Shown: positions 1 to 12,480 of the stretch, piece after piece
Numbering within the stretch: the stretch's first letter is position 1
Layout of the letters: each line of letters begins with the position of its first letter
Origin: Erodium maritimum
Lineage: Eukaryota; Streptophyta; Magnoliopsida; Geraniales; Geraniaceae
Assembly (NCBI GenBank): GCA_963921825.1
Contig: OY997594.1
Coordinates: 63,597,675-63,661,674, forward strand
DNA: 64,000 bases
Direction: 5' to 3'
Program-made: the position numbers and the translations under genes
The notes under the pieces: generated by a model
Seen by the model: the letters and a program-made list of their open reading frames with translations, nothing else
Database searches by the model: none
Told to the model about the DNA's origin: nothing

Positions 1-1125
1 ACTACTAAAGGTGAACATTCTCCATCCTCATTAATGCTTGTAGTTTCCAAAGTTTCCTTTTGTCCTTGTGGAGCATTCTCATTCATTCCCATCTCCACCA
101 TCAACTTGGAAGTTTGAAGTAATAGTGAAGACTTGGGTGATAAATATGTCTTAAATTTGTTTCAATCCTCTGACTTGAAACTCGCGCCCAAGGGCAACCC
201 TAGCCGCCATCTTCATACACCGCCGGCGACGCCAGGCTCTCCGGCCTTGGTCGTTGCCGGTGGTGTCGTTTCCTCAATCCCCTCCCTACTCTTTCTTCTT
301 CTCCTTCTGTTCTTTCCTCTGTGCATGGTCAGAGCTCGTCCTGGTCGTGAGGTTTGCTTCCCCTCCGGCGTGTCGTCTCCCCGTTCTTCGGCTGGTTCTT
401 GCCTGAGTTTCTCCGGTGGCTTTGCTCCCAAACTCGAAGCTGTTGCTACTCGTCCTCGGCTTCGGTTGCTGGTGGATCGGGATCTTCTCGGCCAGATTCG
501 CTTCTTTTCCAGCAGATGCTTGTTCAGATCTGCTCGGTTGCTCGTGTCCCTCGACATCCACGACGGTGACGCAGGCTCAAGGTGAGTTTCATGCTTCTGG
601 TGATGGCTGTGAAGGTTGTTGGAGGCTCGGGTGCGGGAGGATCGGGTGCGGCAGGTTTGGAGGCGTGAGTCGGGTAGGTTTGTTTTGGCGGGTTGGGCCG
701 GGAGCGGTTGGGCCGTGGCGGGTTGGGCCAGGTTTGGGTTGGGCCGGAGCGGGTCGTCCGGATTCAGTTGGAGCCGGTGCGGGTCGCGGGTTAGGGACTG
801 GCCCGGATCCGATCAGAGGGGGCGGGTCAGGTTCTATGGGCCTGGGCAGTTTAGGCCCAGTTTCAGTTTTGGGTGGGCTGCTTTTGGGCAGACCTTCTCC
901 TGTGTGTTTTTTTGGGTCTGTTCGGTTTTTTCTTCTAGACCAGGTCTTAACTGGACCCTACAGCGGGTTCTCAGCTCCAGCTCCATCCTCGATGCTCTCC
1001 GGTTTATCGTGTTGCCTTCTCTGCTTCTCGGGACCTTCGTTTGGGGGAGTTCAACTCGCTATGTAGTTTTGATTTCCGATCAAAGCTTGTTTTGGACTCT
1101 CTCCGGGTTTGGTTTCTCTATAGCT

Positions 1126-1812
1126 CGGTATTATTACAAGCCTTCTCCCTCGGGTTCTCGTTTGGTGTTGGCCGACGAGAGGTTATCATCTTTGGTATCA
1201 GAACGCTCAGCTTGAGTTCCAGACTCGGATCCTTAGTTAGTGAAGTCGCAGCCTTCGGTCGGTTGGGTTGTGGTAGAAGTTGGTGGTTGTTCGGTCTCTC
1301 GATAGTGGCATTCCGCTTCTTTTCAAGCTTTGGTCTCAGTTCTCTTCGGGCTTAGGCTGGTTAGGACTCGGTATTATTACAGGCCTTCTCCTTCGGGTCC
1401 TCGCTAGGTGTTGGCCGGCGATGGGGGTACCTTTCTTGGTATCGGAACGCTCAGTTTGTGTCCAGCCTTCGATCCTCAAAGCACTGATTTCCCTTTGCCT
1501 ACTTATTGGAGTGTGTTGGTCGGGTGCTTGGGTGTGGCATTTCCCTTCTCTGTTGGCCTTGGTGTCAGTTCCTTCTGGCTTCTGGTTGTTTCGTACTCGG
1601 TATTACTACAGGCCTTCCCCTTTGGGTCCTCGTTTGGTGTTGGCCGGCGAGGGGTTACCGGTCACGGTTTCGGAACGCTCAGTTCGATTTCAGCCTGTGA
1701 TTCTTGGATTGATGTCTTGATGCGGTCTACTTGGAAGTTTGTGCTCGTTCTCGGTAGAAATACCGGCTCTCTCCCTTTGGGCCCTTTCCTCGGTGTAGGC
1801 CGGAATTGGGTT
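1126..1812 (+). repeat. About 240-bp tandem repeat, 3.5 copies
   Basis: The units start with ggtattattacaagcc-like sequence at about 1126, 1371, 1601 and (degenerate) 1754. Each contains ccttctccctygggtcctcg, a GGTGTTGGCC segment and a ggaacgctcagtt-like block. The GGTGTTGGCC segment lies between short complementary arms in each full copy. It is internal to retroelement copy 1. Confidence 0.75.
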
Positions 1813-2049
1813 AAGGAGGGTTGAGTTCGAGCTCCTCTGTTCATCTTAGATCAGACCTTTGATGCGTTTCTATCGACGACTTTGGTGTCCTGCTTTCTCG
1901 GCTTTGGGTTGGTGTTTGTGCGGTACTGGTTTAGTCGCTCCTGCTGCTCTTTTGGAGGAGCTTCTCGCAGGTCTGAGCTTCTGTCGTGCCAGTTCGAGTA
2001 TCTTCTCTTCTCTTCTTTCTCCTTGGCAGGCTTGTCAAGGGTATCCTCG

Positions 2050-2185
2050 TGGTTTTACTCCGAGCGCCATGCTCGTGGTTATGCTTTTCTGAGCGACATG
2101 CTCGGGTTGTCTTCTGAGCGCCAAGCTCCTGGTTTTATTCTGAGCGCCATGCTCGTAGCAATTTGCCGAGCGTCATGCTCGTGCT
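2050..2185 (+). repeat. Short palindromic array, gagcgccatgctc units
   Basis: At least five copies of a partly self-complementary unit (gagcg, cat or cca, gctcg) occur at about 2063-2075, 2092-2104, 2117-2128, 2140-2153 and 2168-2181. Spacing is 24-29 bases. Each unit can fold as a small hairpin with GAGC/GCTC arms. It lies in the 3' third of retroelement copy 1. Confidence 0.65.
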
Positions 2186-3297
2186 TTCTTTGTCTTGGGT
2201 CTGTGTACCCTTTCTGAGGTTTCGGGTCTGCGTACCCATATTTGCACCCTTGTGTGGGTTTAGTCCTTGTGTTGTTGATTTCAAGTTCTTTCCCGGCTTG
2301 TTTGCGGGTGTTTGTGGTCTGTTGCCTTTGTTGCCCCATGATGATTGTTGCGTCCTTCAAGGGCTTTTGATGTCTGTAGTCAGACTTGTGCTTTCTCCTC
2401 TTTCGTCTTGTAAGAGGTTGTATTTATAACAACATAGAAAATATTGCTGATAAAAAAAAATAGTGAAGACTTGGATAATATTCTCAACTCCAATTTCCTG
2501 TACCAATAGTGCATATCTGAATGATTGAGGAAGAGGAGAAATTACCTCGACGTGTCTAGGACTAGTGTGAAACTTTGTCAATTTAGGAAAGTTAGACTCC
2601 TCAAGCCCCAAAGTTTGTTATGGAGTAGAATTAATTAGAGTAGACTTGATATCAAGACCAATATTCTCCAGCTAATTCTTCTGATTATCCTTCTAACCCA
2701 TCTACAAAGCCAATAACTATGTCTTTGCCTATGCTGCAATATCCTTAGTAAGAGTGACATTAACTTCACTAGAAAATGAATTACTTCCTGAATCTTTATT
2801 GAAAGAGTTTGAAGAACTGGGGTTTGAACTTGAGCCTGTGTGCTCGATCACTGGTATATTAGGAATGACTAATATATCGAAAGAACAATCCATGACATTA
2901 AATTCCTTGTCTTATAATAATACTCCAATTTCTTTGTAAGCCTTGAGATATTGATCTGAATATATGAGAACGCATGCGGCATCTAGATCTATCCCTACAA
3001 TTGGTAGCAGATGATTAAAGACAAAGGTTCCAAGATCCTCAGTAACTGCTTCAAATGTTTCAGTACACCAACCAAATAATGGTATTCCATACAAAGCCAC
3101 CCAAGAAAACTTTCCTCCCAAATTGCACATAGTATTTTTGTTTGGAAGAACTGTCATCCAATCATTTAGCCACTTGGCATCCTCCTTCAGGATTTCTTCC
3201 TCAACCTTTTGATCCAAGCACTGAATAAGAACCACTCTATTACCTAGAGATTTAATAGAGACTTCAAAAACCCCTTTTAACCAAATCTCTTTCATAA

Positions 3298-4248
3298 TTT
3301 TTTTTTGATCAGCAAAAAAACGATTTTCATTAAGGCCCGAAGGCGAGAACAGATACAGAGATGGGCCAGGCCCAAGAGAAAAGAAAAAACAAAAACACGA
3401 AGTCCGAGGTGCGATGGGAAGGGACGACCACCACGCACTGGACTCGAAGAGGTGCCTCGGGACGCTGCGCCACACTCGAGCACCAAACCGGAGACCAAAC
3501 GCCGGGGCACCTCCGACAACCGGCGGCCAGCACCACAAGAAACGGCGACGAGGAAGAGCCCACGAACCACACAGCTACTGCACACGAACCAAGACCATCA
3601 ACGGGGGAGCCCAGAAGGCAAAGATGCACGCCGGGGCCAACACCCAGGAACGGCGGCGGACCCCCAAGCAACCGCACGGCGAGGACGTAGGGGGAGACGG
3701 GGAGAAGCCCACATCGACGCCGAAGGACGAGCGAGTAGGCCAGATCTGGGCGGCGGAGGAAACCGGTACGGAGAGCGAAGCGAGACAGGAGCACCCCAAA
3801 AGCAAGAGGAGGGAGATGGTCGCCGACCCAACCAGGTCAGGATCTTCCGGTAGAGATGGGCCAAAAAGGCCAGAGAACTCGTCGGGGCCAACACCCCAAA
3901 AGAGAGACGAGCCCCCGACCCCAACCACGACAACAAGCGTGAGGGGCGGGGAGAAGAACCGTCAGATCCAGAGCTGGCGACGCACACAGGGCCGGCGGCG
4001 GCGAGAGACAGGGGCGGCAAGGAGAGAGAGCAAGAGGCCCGACCAGGGCAAAGCACGGGGAGGAGATCTGGAGGGTAGATATGAGGAGGGGAGGAGGAGG
4101 GAAACGGGGCAAAGGAAGAGGGGCTTCGCCGGCAACAACCAAGGCCGAGACCGAGGTCGAAGCCGGCGAAGAAAGAGGAGAGCAAAGAAGACGGCGAGGG
4201 AGGGGGGAAAGGGTTCTAGAGAGAGAGCCGCAGAGCTTCTCTCTCTAG
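3298..4248 (-). mobile_element. Non-coding poly-A retroelement (copy 2), nested in LINE ORF1
   Basis: Read on the minus strand it starts ctagagagagaagctctgc, runs through GC-rich sequence and ends gctgatcaaaaaaaaa. The insertion interrupts a LINE ORF1 codon run: the flanking host reads ttatgg on one side and ttatga on the other, so an imperfect TSD of about 10 bp is likely. Two copies of the GGTGTTGGCC hairpin are present (minus strand, 3629-3655 and 3878-3911). Long open frames on both strands are a by-product of GC richness; I see no protein family in them. Confidence 0.7.
3878..3911 (-). other. Conserved retroelement hairpin, copy-2 example
   Basis: On the minus strand CTCGTC (3911-3906) pairs with GACGAG (3883-3878). 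The loop contains GGGGTGTTGGCCCC. The same loop with different but still paired arms recurs in the other non-coding retroelements of this window; see the finding on the hairpin family. Confidence 0.6.
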
Positions 4249-5116
4249 TTTTTTTTTCCATAAATGTATTCATCACAATTGTTAGGACAATAATTCTTCC
4301 AAAATATTGTGTACCGATATTTGTTTGTGTAGAACTGCAAGATGGCTCTTTTGTATCAAGTCTTTGTTAGCTTCAACCACTTTTCCTCTAGGCACAATCC
4401 TTTGAGAGTCCTGGTACTAAATCATACTTGTATCCCTATAGGACACCTTTTATGATTAATAAAGCGTTCTCGGGCTACTACTTTGCCAGATATTACTAAT
4501 ATTCCACTTTTTTATCATTCGTGGAGGCTTGTATAGGTTTTACATCTAATGCAGTATAGTTTGAAGTAGGTTGAAGCTCTCAGCCCGTGAAAATATACCT
4601 GGTTGAACCTGCCTCATGATCTTTGAGTGATTATGTCCCTAAAAGTCACAAATTTCATTACTCGTCAACACATCAACTAATAAGTGGCAGCTTTAATTGA
4701 TCGTTAAATCGGTGAGCTTTCTCCTCACTATATCCATCGACGACGATCGTCGAACAATTCATCCTCAACAAACGGGCAGCAATTGGGTTGGCTTCGGAAC
4801 GTCGTCGTTCGGGATGAGTAAATGGGATGAACAGAAAAACAATTCTCTCAACAGCTACAATATTACCGCTACAGTAGTAGACTATGTTCTTCACAGTTCT
4901 TCTCCTTGTTCTTCATCAGCTTCATCTCTTTTGGTATTCCTCGAGGATTCTGCAGCGGTGTAGTGTCCATGGGGGCATCACAACCGGCCTTCGGACCACC
5001 GTCTGCTTCTCTCTTATCACATTCTCAGCTTTGGTAGCCTTGCATCTTCCCATCATTTTCATATACTCAGTTCATCTTCTACACTTCATATTTCTGGAAT
5101 TTTATCTTGTTTTATC

Positions 5117-7809
5117 ATGGAACATAGCTATGCAGCAAAAAAGGGATATTTGGGGGCAAGACTAACCTTGCAGGACCTATGTGGAGAAGATTACAGAAGA
5201 CTCCCTCCAATCTCTACCAAGAAAGGAACTAGAAACTCAAGAACCCGTTCTGCTTCTACTTCTGATATAACACAACAATATTCACCAGGTGGTCATACCA
5301 AACTCATAGATGGCCAAAAACAGTTCTATGACAAACACTTCATGCCAGTCTATTTAGACACAGATTCAACTCCCTCTTTCCATGAAAGGCACAACTGATC
5401 ACTAACCTTTAAAAAGAAAGTTGCTCAAGATCTCTCTAAGCCACATTATCAGCAGCTGAAGGATAATGGCAAGCAAAGAGCCACTCAAAGAATAGTACAA
5501 AGGCATGCTAAATTTCCAGTGATTCCTGCTATTCAAAGATCTGATTTTCGGGATTCATCATCCATGGGATATCCTCCTCCTAGGTTTGAACACATCCACC
5601 CACCAATTTCTCATAAGAAAAGAAAATGGGGACATTCTGCAAATATCCCCACCTTTTATCCTGCCTTCATCTACAATATTCCTGCACTCTCTTCAACTGG
5701 TTAGCTGGAAGAAGCTTTTGGAAATTTACAAGGCTATTATAAATCTATGGTGGCTCAAAAGCCAAATTCAAAAGGCAAGTGGTTTGGTTTTGTTTACTTT
5801 CTGAGCAAGGAGGCTCTTTTGAAGGCTATTGATACAATGAATGGTCAGACCCTCTCTAACCACAAATTTTTTATTACTGAGGCTTGGGACAAAAATCCAT
5901 CACAACCGAATCCTTCTTATTCTGCTCATCCTTTTGAGAGTGGAAAAGTATACTCAGATTTCACTCATAAGGGTTCAATTGTCTCTGACAAAGCAACTAT
6001 CCTTCTCAAATCTCATCTAGCAGTAATTCATCTAAACCTCACAGTGGAGGACATTATGAGAGAAATTGCTTTACAAGGGGTTTGTGAAATTCAGCTGAAG
6101 GCCTTGGGAAATAGAGTTGTTCTGGTTTACTGTCCAGATGAGTGGTTTGACAAAGAAATGATGAAAGATAATGGTGAATGGTTGCATACTTGATTAACCT
6201 TCATCCCATGGTTTAAAATCTTCTGTGGCATTGGTGGAAGCTTCTCTTGGGTAGCAATTCATGGTATACCTTATCAAGGCTGGTGTGAGGAAACTTTTCA
6301 AGCTGCCATAGCTGGTCATGGATCTCTGATTTTTACACATCCACTCTCCAAAAAAGGCATCTATGTGGATATTGCTTATGTATTGGTGCACTCTTTTAAG
6401 CTGGATTCTATCTCTAAGGAAGTGTTAATTTCCTTGGGAGCAAAGTCATATAATGTTTGGATATCATCTGTAGACAGCTCTTTGATTCTTACCCTGAGTT
6501 CTCCTCTCTCTGCTGATTCAGACTCTGATATGATAGTAGCTTCCTCTTCCAGTTCCTCTCACTCAGACCCTATTGATTCTACACAAGATCTCCCTATGGA
6601 TGATGATCCACTTCAGACTCCACTATTGAATGATCCTGTTATTGAAGAAGATGCTTCTTTGGAGAGAGTACAAAATACAGTGGCACACACTCAAAGTCCT
6701 GATTTGGAGCAGACCAATTTACTTCAGAATATAAATGATTTTCCCACTCCTAGACAAGCTCAGCTCTTGCATTTATCATGCATTCATGAAGAACATTCTA
6801 TGGGGATTGCTTCAACCTCATTTATGGAAGAAACTCAACAACCTCTACCAATTCATGGCACAATTACTCCCAACCACTCTGATGACATTCAAGGCTTGGT
6901 AGTCCCTGATATTTTCAATCTCTGCAACAAACTCAAACTATGATTCATCAAGACTTATCTACAATGCAGACCCCAATTGCTACAGTGGTTGTTTGTAATT
7001 CTAATTTGCTCATTCCAGGTCCCACATTAGTTCAAACCCTTGCTCTTCAATCAATTCAACCAGTTGTGAAGCTCCCCTCAACACCCTCAATCAGTTCTTT
7101 GGAAGCTTTTCCACATGGTTCAAGGAACAACCAGCTGGTTTTATCTTCAAACCAAGCAAATTCCATTATTATATTGGAGGAAAGTACAAATGCAGTTGAG
7201 CATTTATTGCTGGGAGTGTCCCAAAATCAAAACCCTCTCCTTCCATCCCCTCAGTTGAATAATTTTGACTTACAAGGGGATGTTTGTCCCTCCCAAACCC
7301 TCTCTCTGGGTCCACAAGGACTAGACTTCCTGCACAGTGGCAACATTGAAACCCCAATCTCAGAGTCCCTATTTTCTTCTCCATTGGAGCAAGCACAAGT
7401 TCTTGAGAATGCAGATTTTTTGGGTTTATCAGAAGCAACCCCAAAGCCCTCATTCAAGCACAAATCACAAAAGAAAAAATCTACAAAGCTCAAAGATAAA
7501 CCACTTCACTCCTATGTCACTAGGTCCAAAGTTAAGTATGTTGCTGCATGTCCAGGATCAGACAAAGCTCTAAATTTTCTCAAGAAAAAAACTGCAGCAG
7601 AAAGAGCTTGGGCTTTTGGCAAAGCCATAGGCTTAACTTCTTCAGCTCCTGATCAAGAAATTCTCTATCAACTCAGAGATTTGGAAGACTTGCAAAATGA
7701 TGTGGTGCCCTTTGAAGGAGGGTCTGAGGAGGACTTTGTTGACCTTGATAGGGATACTGAATCAGCTTTAATCAAGGGCAAGCGGCCCTCTCCTTCTCTT
7801 TTACTCTAA
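5117..7809 (+). pseudogene. LINE ORF1 pseudogene (RRM and DUF4283-like RNA-binding protein)
   Basis: The frame beginning at the ATG of 5117 stays the same to 6943, interrupted by TGA at 5396-5398, TAG at 5702-5704 and TGA at 6191-6193. The rest (6940-7809) is in the -1 frame and overlaps by ATGA. Around 5765-5890 lies an RRM: GKWFGFVYFLSKEALLKAI with an RNP1-like core, then MNGQTLSNHKFFITEAW. At 6010-6430 follows the DUF4283-like region. After that come a Ser/Asp/Thr-rich linker and a basic segment near 7450-7550 (KHKSQKKKSTKLKDK). In L1 elements ORF1 binds the element RNA. This copy is non-functional. Confidence 0.82.
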
Positions 7810-7816
7810 AGCTGTC

Positions 7817-10800
7817 ATGAAATTCTTCTCCTGGAATGTGAGAGGAATTTCCTCTTCTCAAAAGATGAGAGCTTTTAATAACTTGGTGCACAAGCAAGAT
7901 CCAACCTTCATACTCTTACAGGAAACAAAGCTTCAAGTCATGCCAGACAACTTCTTAACTCTATATGGACATCAAAGGGGCTGGAGTTCAGTCTTTATTA
8001 ATGCTATAGGCCAATCTGGGGGGATCTTATCAATCTAGAAAAACAAAGACTTCATCATCACAAGCTCTAAACCTATATTTGGAGCTTTATTTTGGTTTGG
8101 AACTATCATAGCTTTCAATAGACCCTCCTGCATTGTCAACATTTATGCCTCCAACTTCAGAGCTGAAAGAAGATCCCTATGGATTGAAATTGAAATGGAG
8201 ATTCAAAAGCTACAACCAGATGTTCTTATCTTATTAGGAGGAGACTTTAATGCTGTAGTAGAAGTGGAAGAAAGATCAAGCCTCAGAAGACGTAGCTCAG
8301 ATATGCTTAACCTTCAGACTCTTATTGCTAATTTAGGTCTCATTGATCTACCTTTAAAGGGAGGAAAGTTTACTTGGTTTGGTCCTCAATCTAAAGCATC
8401 CAGAATGATAGGTTTCTGATGAGTCAAGAATTTTTAATGCTGCAACAATCTCTTACCCAATGCTGCCTGCCAAGGACTATATCATATCACAAACCTTTGT
8501 TATTGTATGATAATGTGGTGGATTGGGGGTCAAGGCCCTTCAAATTTTTGAATGTTTGGACTGAAGACTTCAGGTTCCTCCCAGCTGTCCAAGGTTTTTG
8601 GTACTCATATCAAGTCACAGGCCAGCCTCATTATGTTTTGTGGATGAAACTAAAGTTGCTTAGGGCAGATCTTAAAGTCTAGAATAGACAAGTCTTTGGT
8701 TTCCTTGATACTCAAATCACTGTTTTGACCTCAGAAATTGAGACTTTAGACAACTTGATAGAAAGAAGACCTCTATCACCTCAGGAATGTTCAAGAAGAG
8801 GGCAATTAAAGGCTGAGCTGATCTCTAAATATAAAGCACTCTCAAAGTTATGGAGTCAAAAGGCTAGAAAAAAATGGATCCATGAAGGGGATCAAGGGTC
8901 AAAGTTCTTCCACAGATTGGCAAACTTCCAGGATACAAAGAAAAAAATCTCCCTTATTATGGAAAATGATATACTCCTATCCACTCCCTCTAAGATTAAA
9001 TTGGCAGCTTCTCAACACTTTGCCTCTAGATTTAAATCTTCAGATACCTCAGACATAGACTTGTCAAATCTCCCCTTTCAAACACTTACCCCAGATCAAC
9101 AGCTTTGGTTGGAAAGACCTTTCCTAGAAGAGGAAGTTCATCAAGCTGTGATGGCTTGTGCTGCAGACAAAGCCCCAGGACCAGATGGCTTTTCTCTCAA
9201 ATTCTTTCAGATTTGTTGGCAAATTATCAAGGTTGATATACTGAATTTTGTGCAAGGATTCTACTACTCAGGTCAGATTGGAAAAGGATTAAATTCCTCC
9301 TTCTTAACCCTCATACCAAAAAACTCATCTCCCTTGACTTTTGATGACTTTAGACCAATAAGTCTGATGGGAGGGCCTTATAAAATACTTTCAAAGCTTT
9401 TATCTACAAGGTTAAAGGAAGTGATCAATTGCTTAGTTGGGGACCAACAATCAGGGTTCATCTCAGGGAGACAAATCATAGATGGTATTTTAATAGCCTC
9501 TGAGGTAGTGAATTACCTCAAAACTACAAAGCAAAAGGCCATAATTTTCAAAGCTGATTTTGAAAAGGCCTTTGACAAAGTCAGCTGGAGATTTGTGATG
9601 AAAGTTTTAACAAGAATGGGCTTTGGATCCTTATGGAAGAGGTGGATGATGTCTTGCTTTACAGCTTATATCTCAATATTAATAAATGGTTCCCCCAGTC
9701 CAGATTTTCAAATGTCAAGAGGATTAAGACAAGGATGTGCACTCTCTCCACTTATATTTGTTATTGTTGCTGAGGGTCTTAATCAGATCATTACCTTAAG
9801 TGTGCAAGCAGGAATGATTCAAGGTATACAACTCAACAACTCAGGCCCTCTGATTTCACATCTACAATTTGTAGATGACACAATTCTCTTCAGTAAAGCT
9901 TCCATCACCAGTTACTTGTGCCTCAAGTATACTCTATCAATGTTCAAGTTAGCTTCTGGTCTCTCAGTTAACTATGAAAAATCCATTGTCATTCCATTCA
10001 ATCTAAATGAAGAAGAAGAAGCAAGTGCTATAAGTATATTGGATTGTGCAGCAGGATCATTGCCCTTCATTTACCTAGGCTTTCCTTTGGGTGCTAATTC
10101 AAAAAGACTGATTACTTGGGAACCAATCATACAAAGATTTAAAGCTGCTCTGGGGCTATAGAAAGCAAAACTTCTTTCATTTGGAGGCAGAATAACACTT
10201 ATCAGATCTACTCTAAATGCTCTGCCACTCTATTTCTTTTGCATTATAAGAGCTCCAAAAGGTGTTATAAAGACTATGAAATCCTGGCAAAGGAGATTCT
10301 TATGGCATGGTTCAGATAAAGCAAGATGCTTCAGCAAAGTCAATTGGAATACAGTCTGCAAGTCAAAAGCTGAGGGAGGGTTAGGAATAAAAAACCTTTC
10401 TCACATGAACATTGCCCTCCTAGCTAAATGGTGGAGGAGGTTTGCTCTTGAAAGATCATCTCTATGGAAGCTTGTCATCATCAGTAAATATGGGTGGAAG
10501 GATACAGATTGGGATCTCTCAACCTTTGAAGAAATAGGGAGCACAAGTTTCATGTCCCATATACTTGCTTTAAATAAAGATCCTTTTTTTCCAGACCTCT
10601 TTGGAATAAAAAGGGTTAAGCTGGAAAGTGGGGAGAGTGGATAGGGCTCTTTTCTGGTATGATTCATGGTGGGGAGATGTCAGCTTCAAAAACCTATTCC
10701 CTAGATTATTCAGATCATCACAAGGCAAGAAGTATATTGTATCTGAAGCCTGGTCATTGGATGCTTGGGATCTAAATTTCAGATGTACCCCTAGAGGAAG

Positions 10801-11586
10801 GGCTGAACATGAGTGGATTGCTCTATCCAACATTTTAAATTCAGTTCATTTATCAACTGAGGATGATGCTTTGATTTGGACTTGGGACTCAAAAGGTTTC
10901 TCTGTTAAAAAGCTTTATACCTTGCTTGACACTCAAGGTGCTGCTCCCTTCATCAATCCTTCCTGGACAAAGAACCTTTGGCTTCCTGAAATCCCCCGAA
11001 AAGTTGCAGCCTTTGGTTGGTTGGCCTGTCTAGATGTCATTCCCACCAAGTGCTTCTTAGATTCTAGAGGGCTTCAATTATCTCTCCATGGCATTACCTG
11101 TCCAAGATGTGAGGTTGATCTGGAAGATGGCCCTCATGTGCTTCTTCATTGTCAGATAGCTTGGGAAATTTGGTCCAAAATTTTCAATTTGGGGGGGGGG
11201 GGGGGGGGGGGGGGGGGGTTGGAGCTTTACCTGCAGACTTTAAGCAGCTTCTTACCTCCTGGTCTTATATGATGGAAAGAAAGTCAATGAAATGTTGGAG
11301 AAAAATTGTGCTTATTACTGCTTGGCAAATCTGGTTGGCAAGAAATGCCTTCATCTTCAATGATGATTGTCTCTCTTCTGAAGAAATATTCCAAAAAAAT
11401 TGTTCATCAATCCTTTATTCTGGAATGGGCAAACTTCTCTCTTCAAGGCTTTGGCTTCTCCTTCCATTCTTGGCAAGTTGCTCCAAGAGCTTGTGGAGTT
11501 TGGAGACCTGTTCTTTGATGTTCCATCTGGGTGTTTTTGGGAAGGGAGGTTGGGTGGGCAGGTTAAGGAAGAGGAGTGTTTTGTGA
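7817..11586 (+). pseudogene. LINE ORF2 pseudogene (endonuclease / reverse transcriptase)
   Basis: It starts seven bases after ORF1 with MKFFSWNVRG and QETK, the APE-type endonuclease motifs. GGDFN follows near 8235. The reverse transcriptase core is in 8725-10161: APGPDGF, LIPKN, FRPISL, QSGFISGR, DFEKAFD, GLRQGCALSP and the catalytic FVDD at 9868-9879. A zf-RVT domain lies at about 10965-11165 (LPEIPRKVAAFGW, CPRC). Stops: TAG 8036-8038, TGA 8417-8419, TAG 8680-8682, TAG 10159-10161, with shifts near 8410 and 10640. After the 28-G run the likely continuation (AWQIWLARNAFIF) is in another frame. Confidence 0.92.
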
Positions 11587-12480
11587 GGGTGTCTTGTCCC
11601 TTAGGGTTCTCTTTTTTCCTTCTCTGTGTGGGCTTTCTACCCCTTCTTCCTCTAGTTTGTGGTTAGGTGTTGCTTTTAGGCTTGAGTCTCTTTTTTCTCT
11701 CTGTCCTGGTTGTTGGTCTTTCTTTGCAGACTCTTCTAGGACTGGTTTTGTGTCTTTCTCCTTACAGGTTGCTTCTCTGTGGACATCCTCTTACTGAAGG
11801 ACTGGTCCCTTTCATCACAGCCTCAAGAAGCTACATTTTACATTGGTGAATTTGCAAGCAACACAACTTTGCAGATTTATCATACTTTTCACAAGAAACT
11901 TCAAAGAATTTCAACAACTCCAATTTCAAGATTGTTGTTTCCATCCCCTTCTCAAGGAAGATCAAAGAAATCCTTCGACTCCAACTACAAGTTTGTTGTT
12001 ACTTCTCAATTCTGGTTCTTCAAAATCACCCACCAGTTCAGTACTTTTTATCTGCTTACACCATTCTCAGCTGCTTCCACATTAGCTGCTGCTGCATTTT
12101 CATCCCAACACCTTCAGCTTCATACAAACCTCTTCTTTTGGATCTCAGTTTAGTTATCAATTTATTTTGTTCTGAATTTGTGTACTTTCATATGCCATTT
12201 CAGTGCCTACAAGCATCTAATGTCTTGTAGATCCATGTTCACTTTTGTATCTCCTCTTTTACCTCAAAGGAGGTTATAATTTAATTACTGTTTTGCTGAT
12301 CAAAAAAAAAATAAGTGGCAGCTTTTAAACACGTGCCAAACAATTGATAGATACTGTAGTCATATATTTTGGGTCACAGCCTAAAAATCAATAATTTCAT
12401 ACGGATCACATAATTATGAGGCAAAAACAAGCTAAACCAAAATCAGTCGTATACCCCATATGTTTTATGCTTTAAGAGAA

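Larger units (their letters stand above)
137..2458 (+). mobile_element. Non-coding poly-A retroelement (copy 1)
   Basis: It is bounded by a perfect 16-bp TSD, aatagtgaagacttgg, at 121-136 and 2459-2474, and ends in tgctgat followed by a run of A. It is GC-rich at the 5' side (an L1-derivative or SINE-like leader with ccctagccgcc) and T-rich later. Long ORFs on both strands overlap and resemble no family I know, so I treat it as non-coding. Internally it has about 3.5 copies of a roughly 240-bp tandem repeat and a short palindromic array. I infer that it was mobilised by LINE enzymes because of the TSD and tail. Confidence 0.8.
1..4660 (-). pseudogene. LINE ORF1 fragment, split by two nested insertions
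   Basis: On the minus strand the pieces 4258-4660, 2475-3297 and 1-120 read as one decayed LINE ORF1 once two insertions are removed. The stretch around 4290-4380 reads KSHLAVLH, and 3040-3290 reads KEIWLKGVFEV, SLGNRVVLIQ, then GGKFSWVALYGIPLFGWC. These align in the same order with the DUF4283-like part of the plus-strand LINE at 6010-6290 (KSHLAVIH, LGNRVVLVY, GGSFSWVAIHGIP). Several stops are present, so it is not functional. The outer boundaries are unclear because the window begins inside it. It is older than the insertions it carries. Confidence 0.6.
4695..12309 (+). mobile_element. L1-type LINE, nearly full length, inactive
   Basis: A 16-bp TSD, aataagtggcagcttt, lies at 4679-4694 and 12310-12325. 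Order inside: about 420-bp 5' UTR, ORF1 (5117-7809), ORF2 (7817 to about 11586), about 720-bp 3' UTR, then ttgctgatcaaaaaaaaa. The element is about 7.6 kb, a normal size for plant L1. It is inactive: ORF1 has three in-frame stops and a shift, ORF2 has at least four stops and several shifts. A run of 28 G at 11191-11218 interrupts the C-terminal coding part. Confidence 0.93.

Noticed and set aside
416..1066. 216-residue open frame, plus strand
   Set aside because: It is Gly/Arg/Phe-rich with no domain, lies inside a retroelement with a TSD, and overlaps other equally long frames on both strands; a GC-content artefact.
3414..4370. 318-residue plus-strand open frame
   Set aside because: It is Arg/Gly/Glu-rich low complexity on the antisense strand of a poly-A retroelement and runs past the element's end into LINE sequence; no family resemblance.
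6940..7809. A separate host gene in the LINE
   Set aside because: It is the -1-frame continuation of ORF1, ending directly before the endonuclease ORF.
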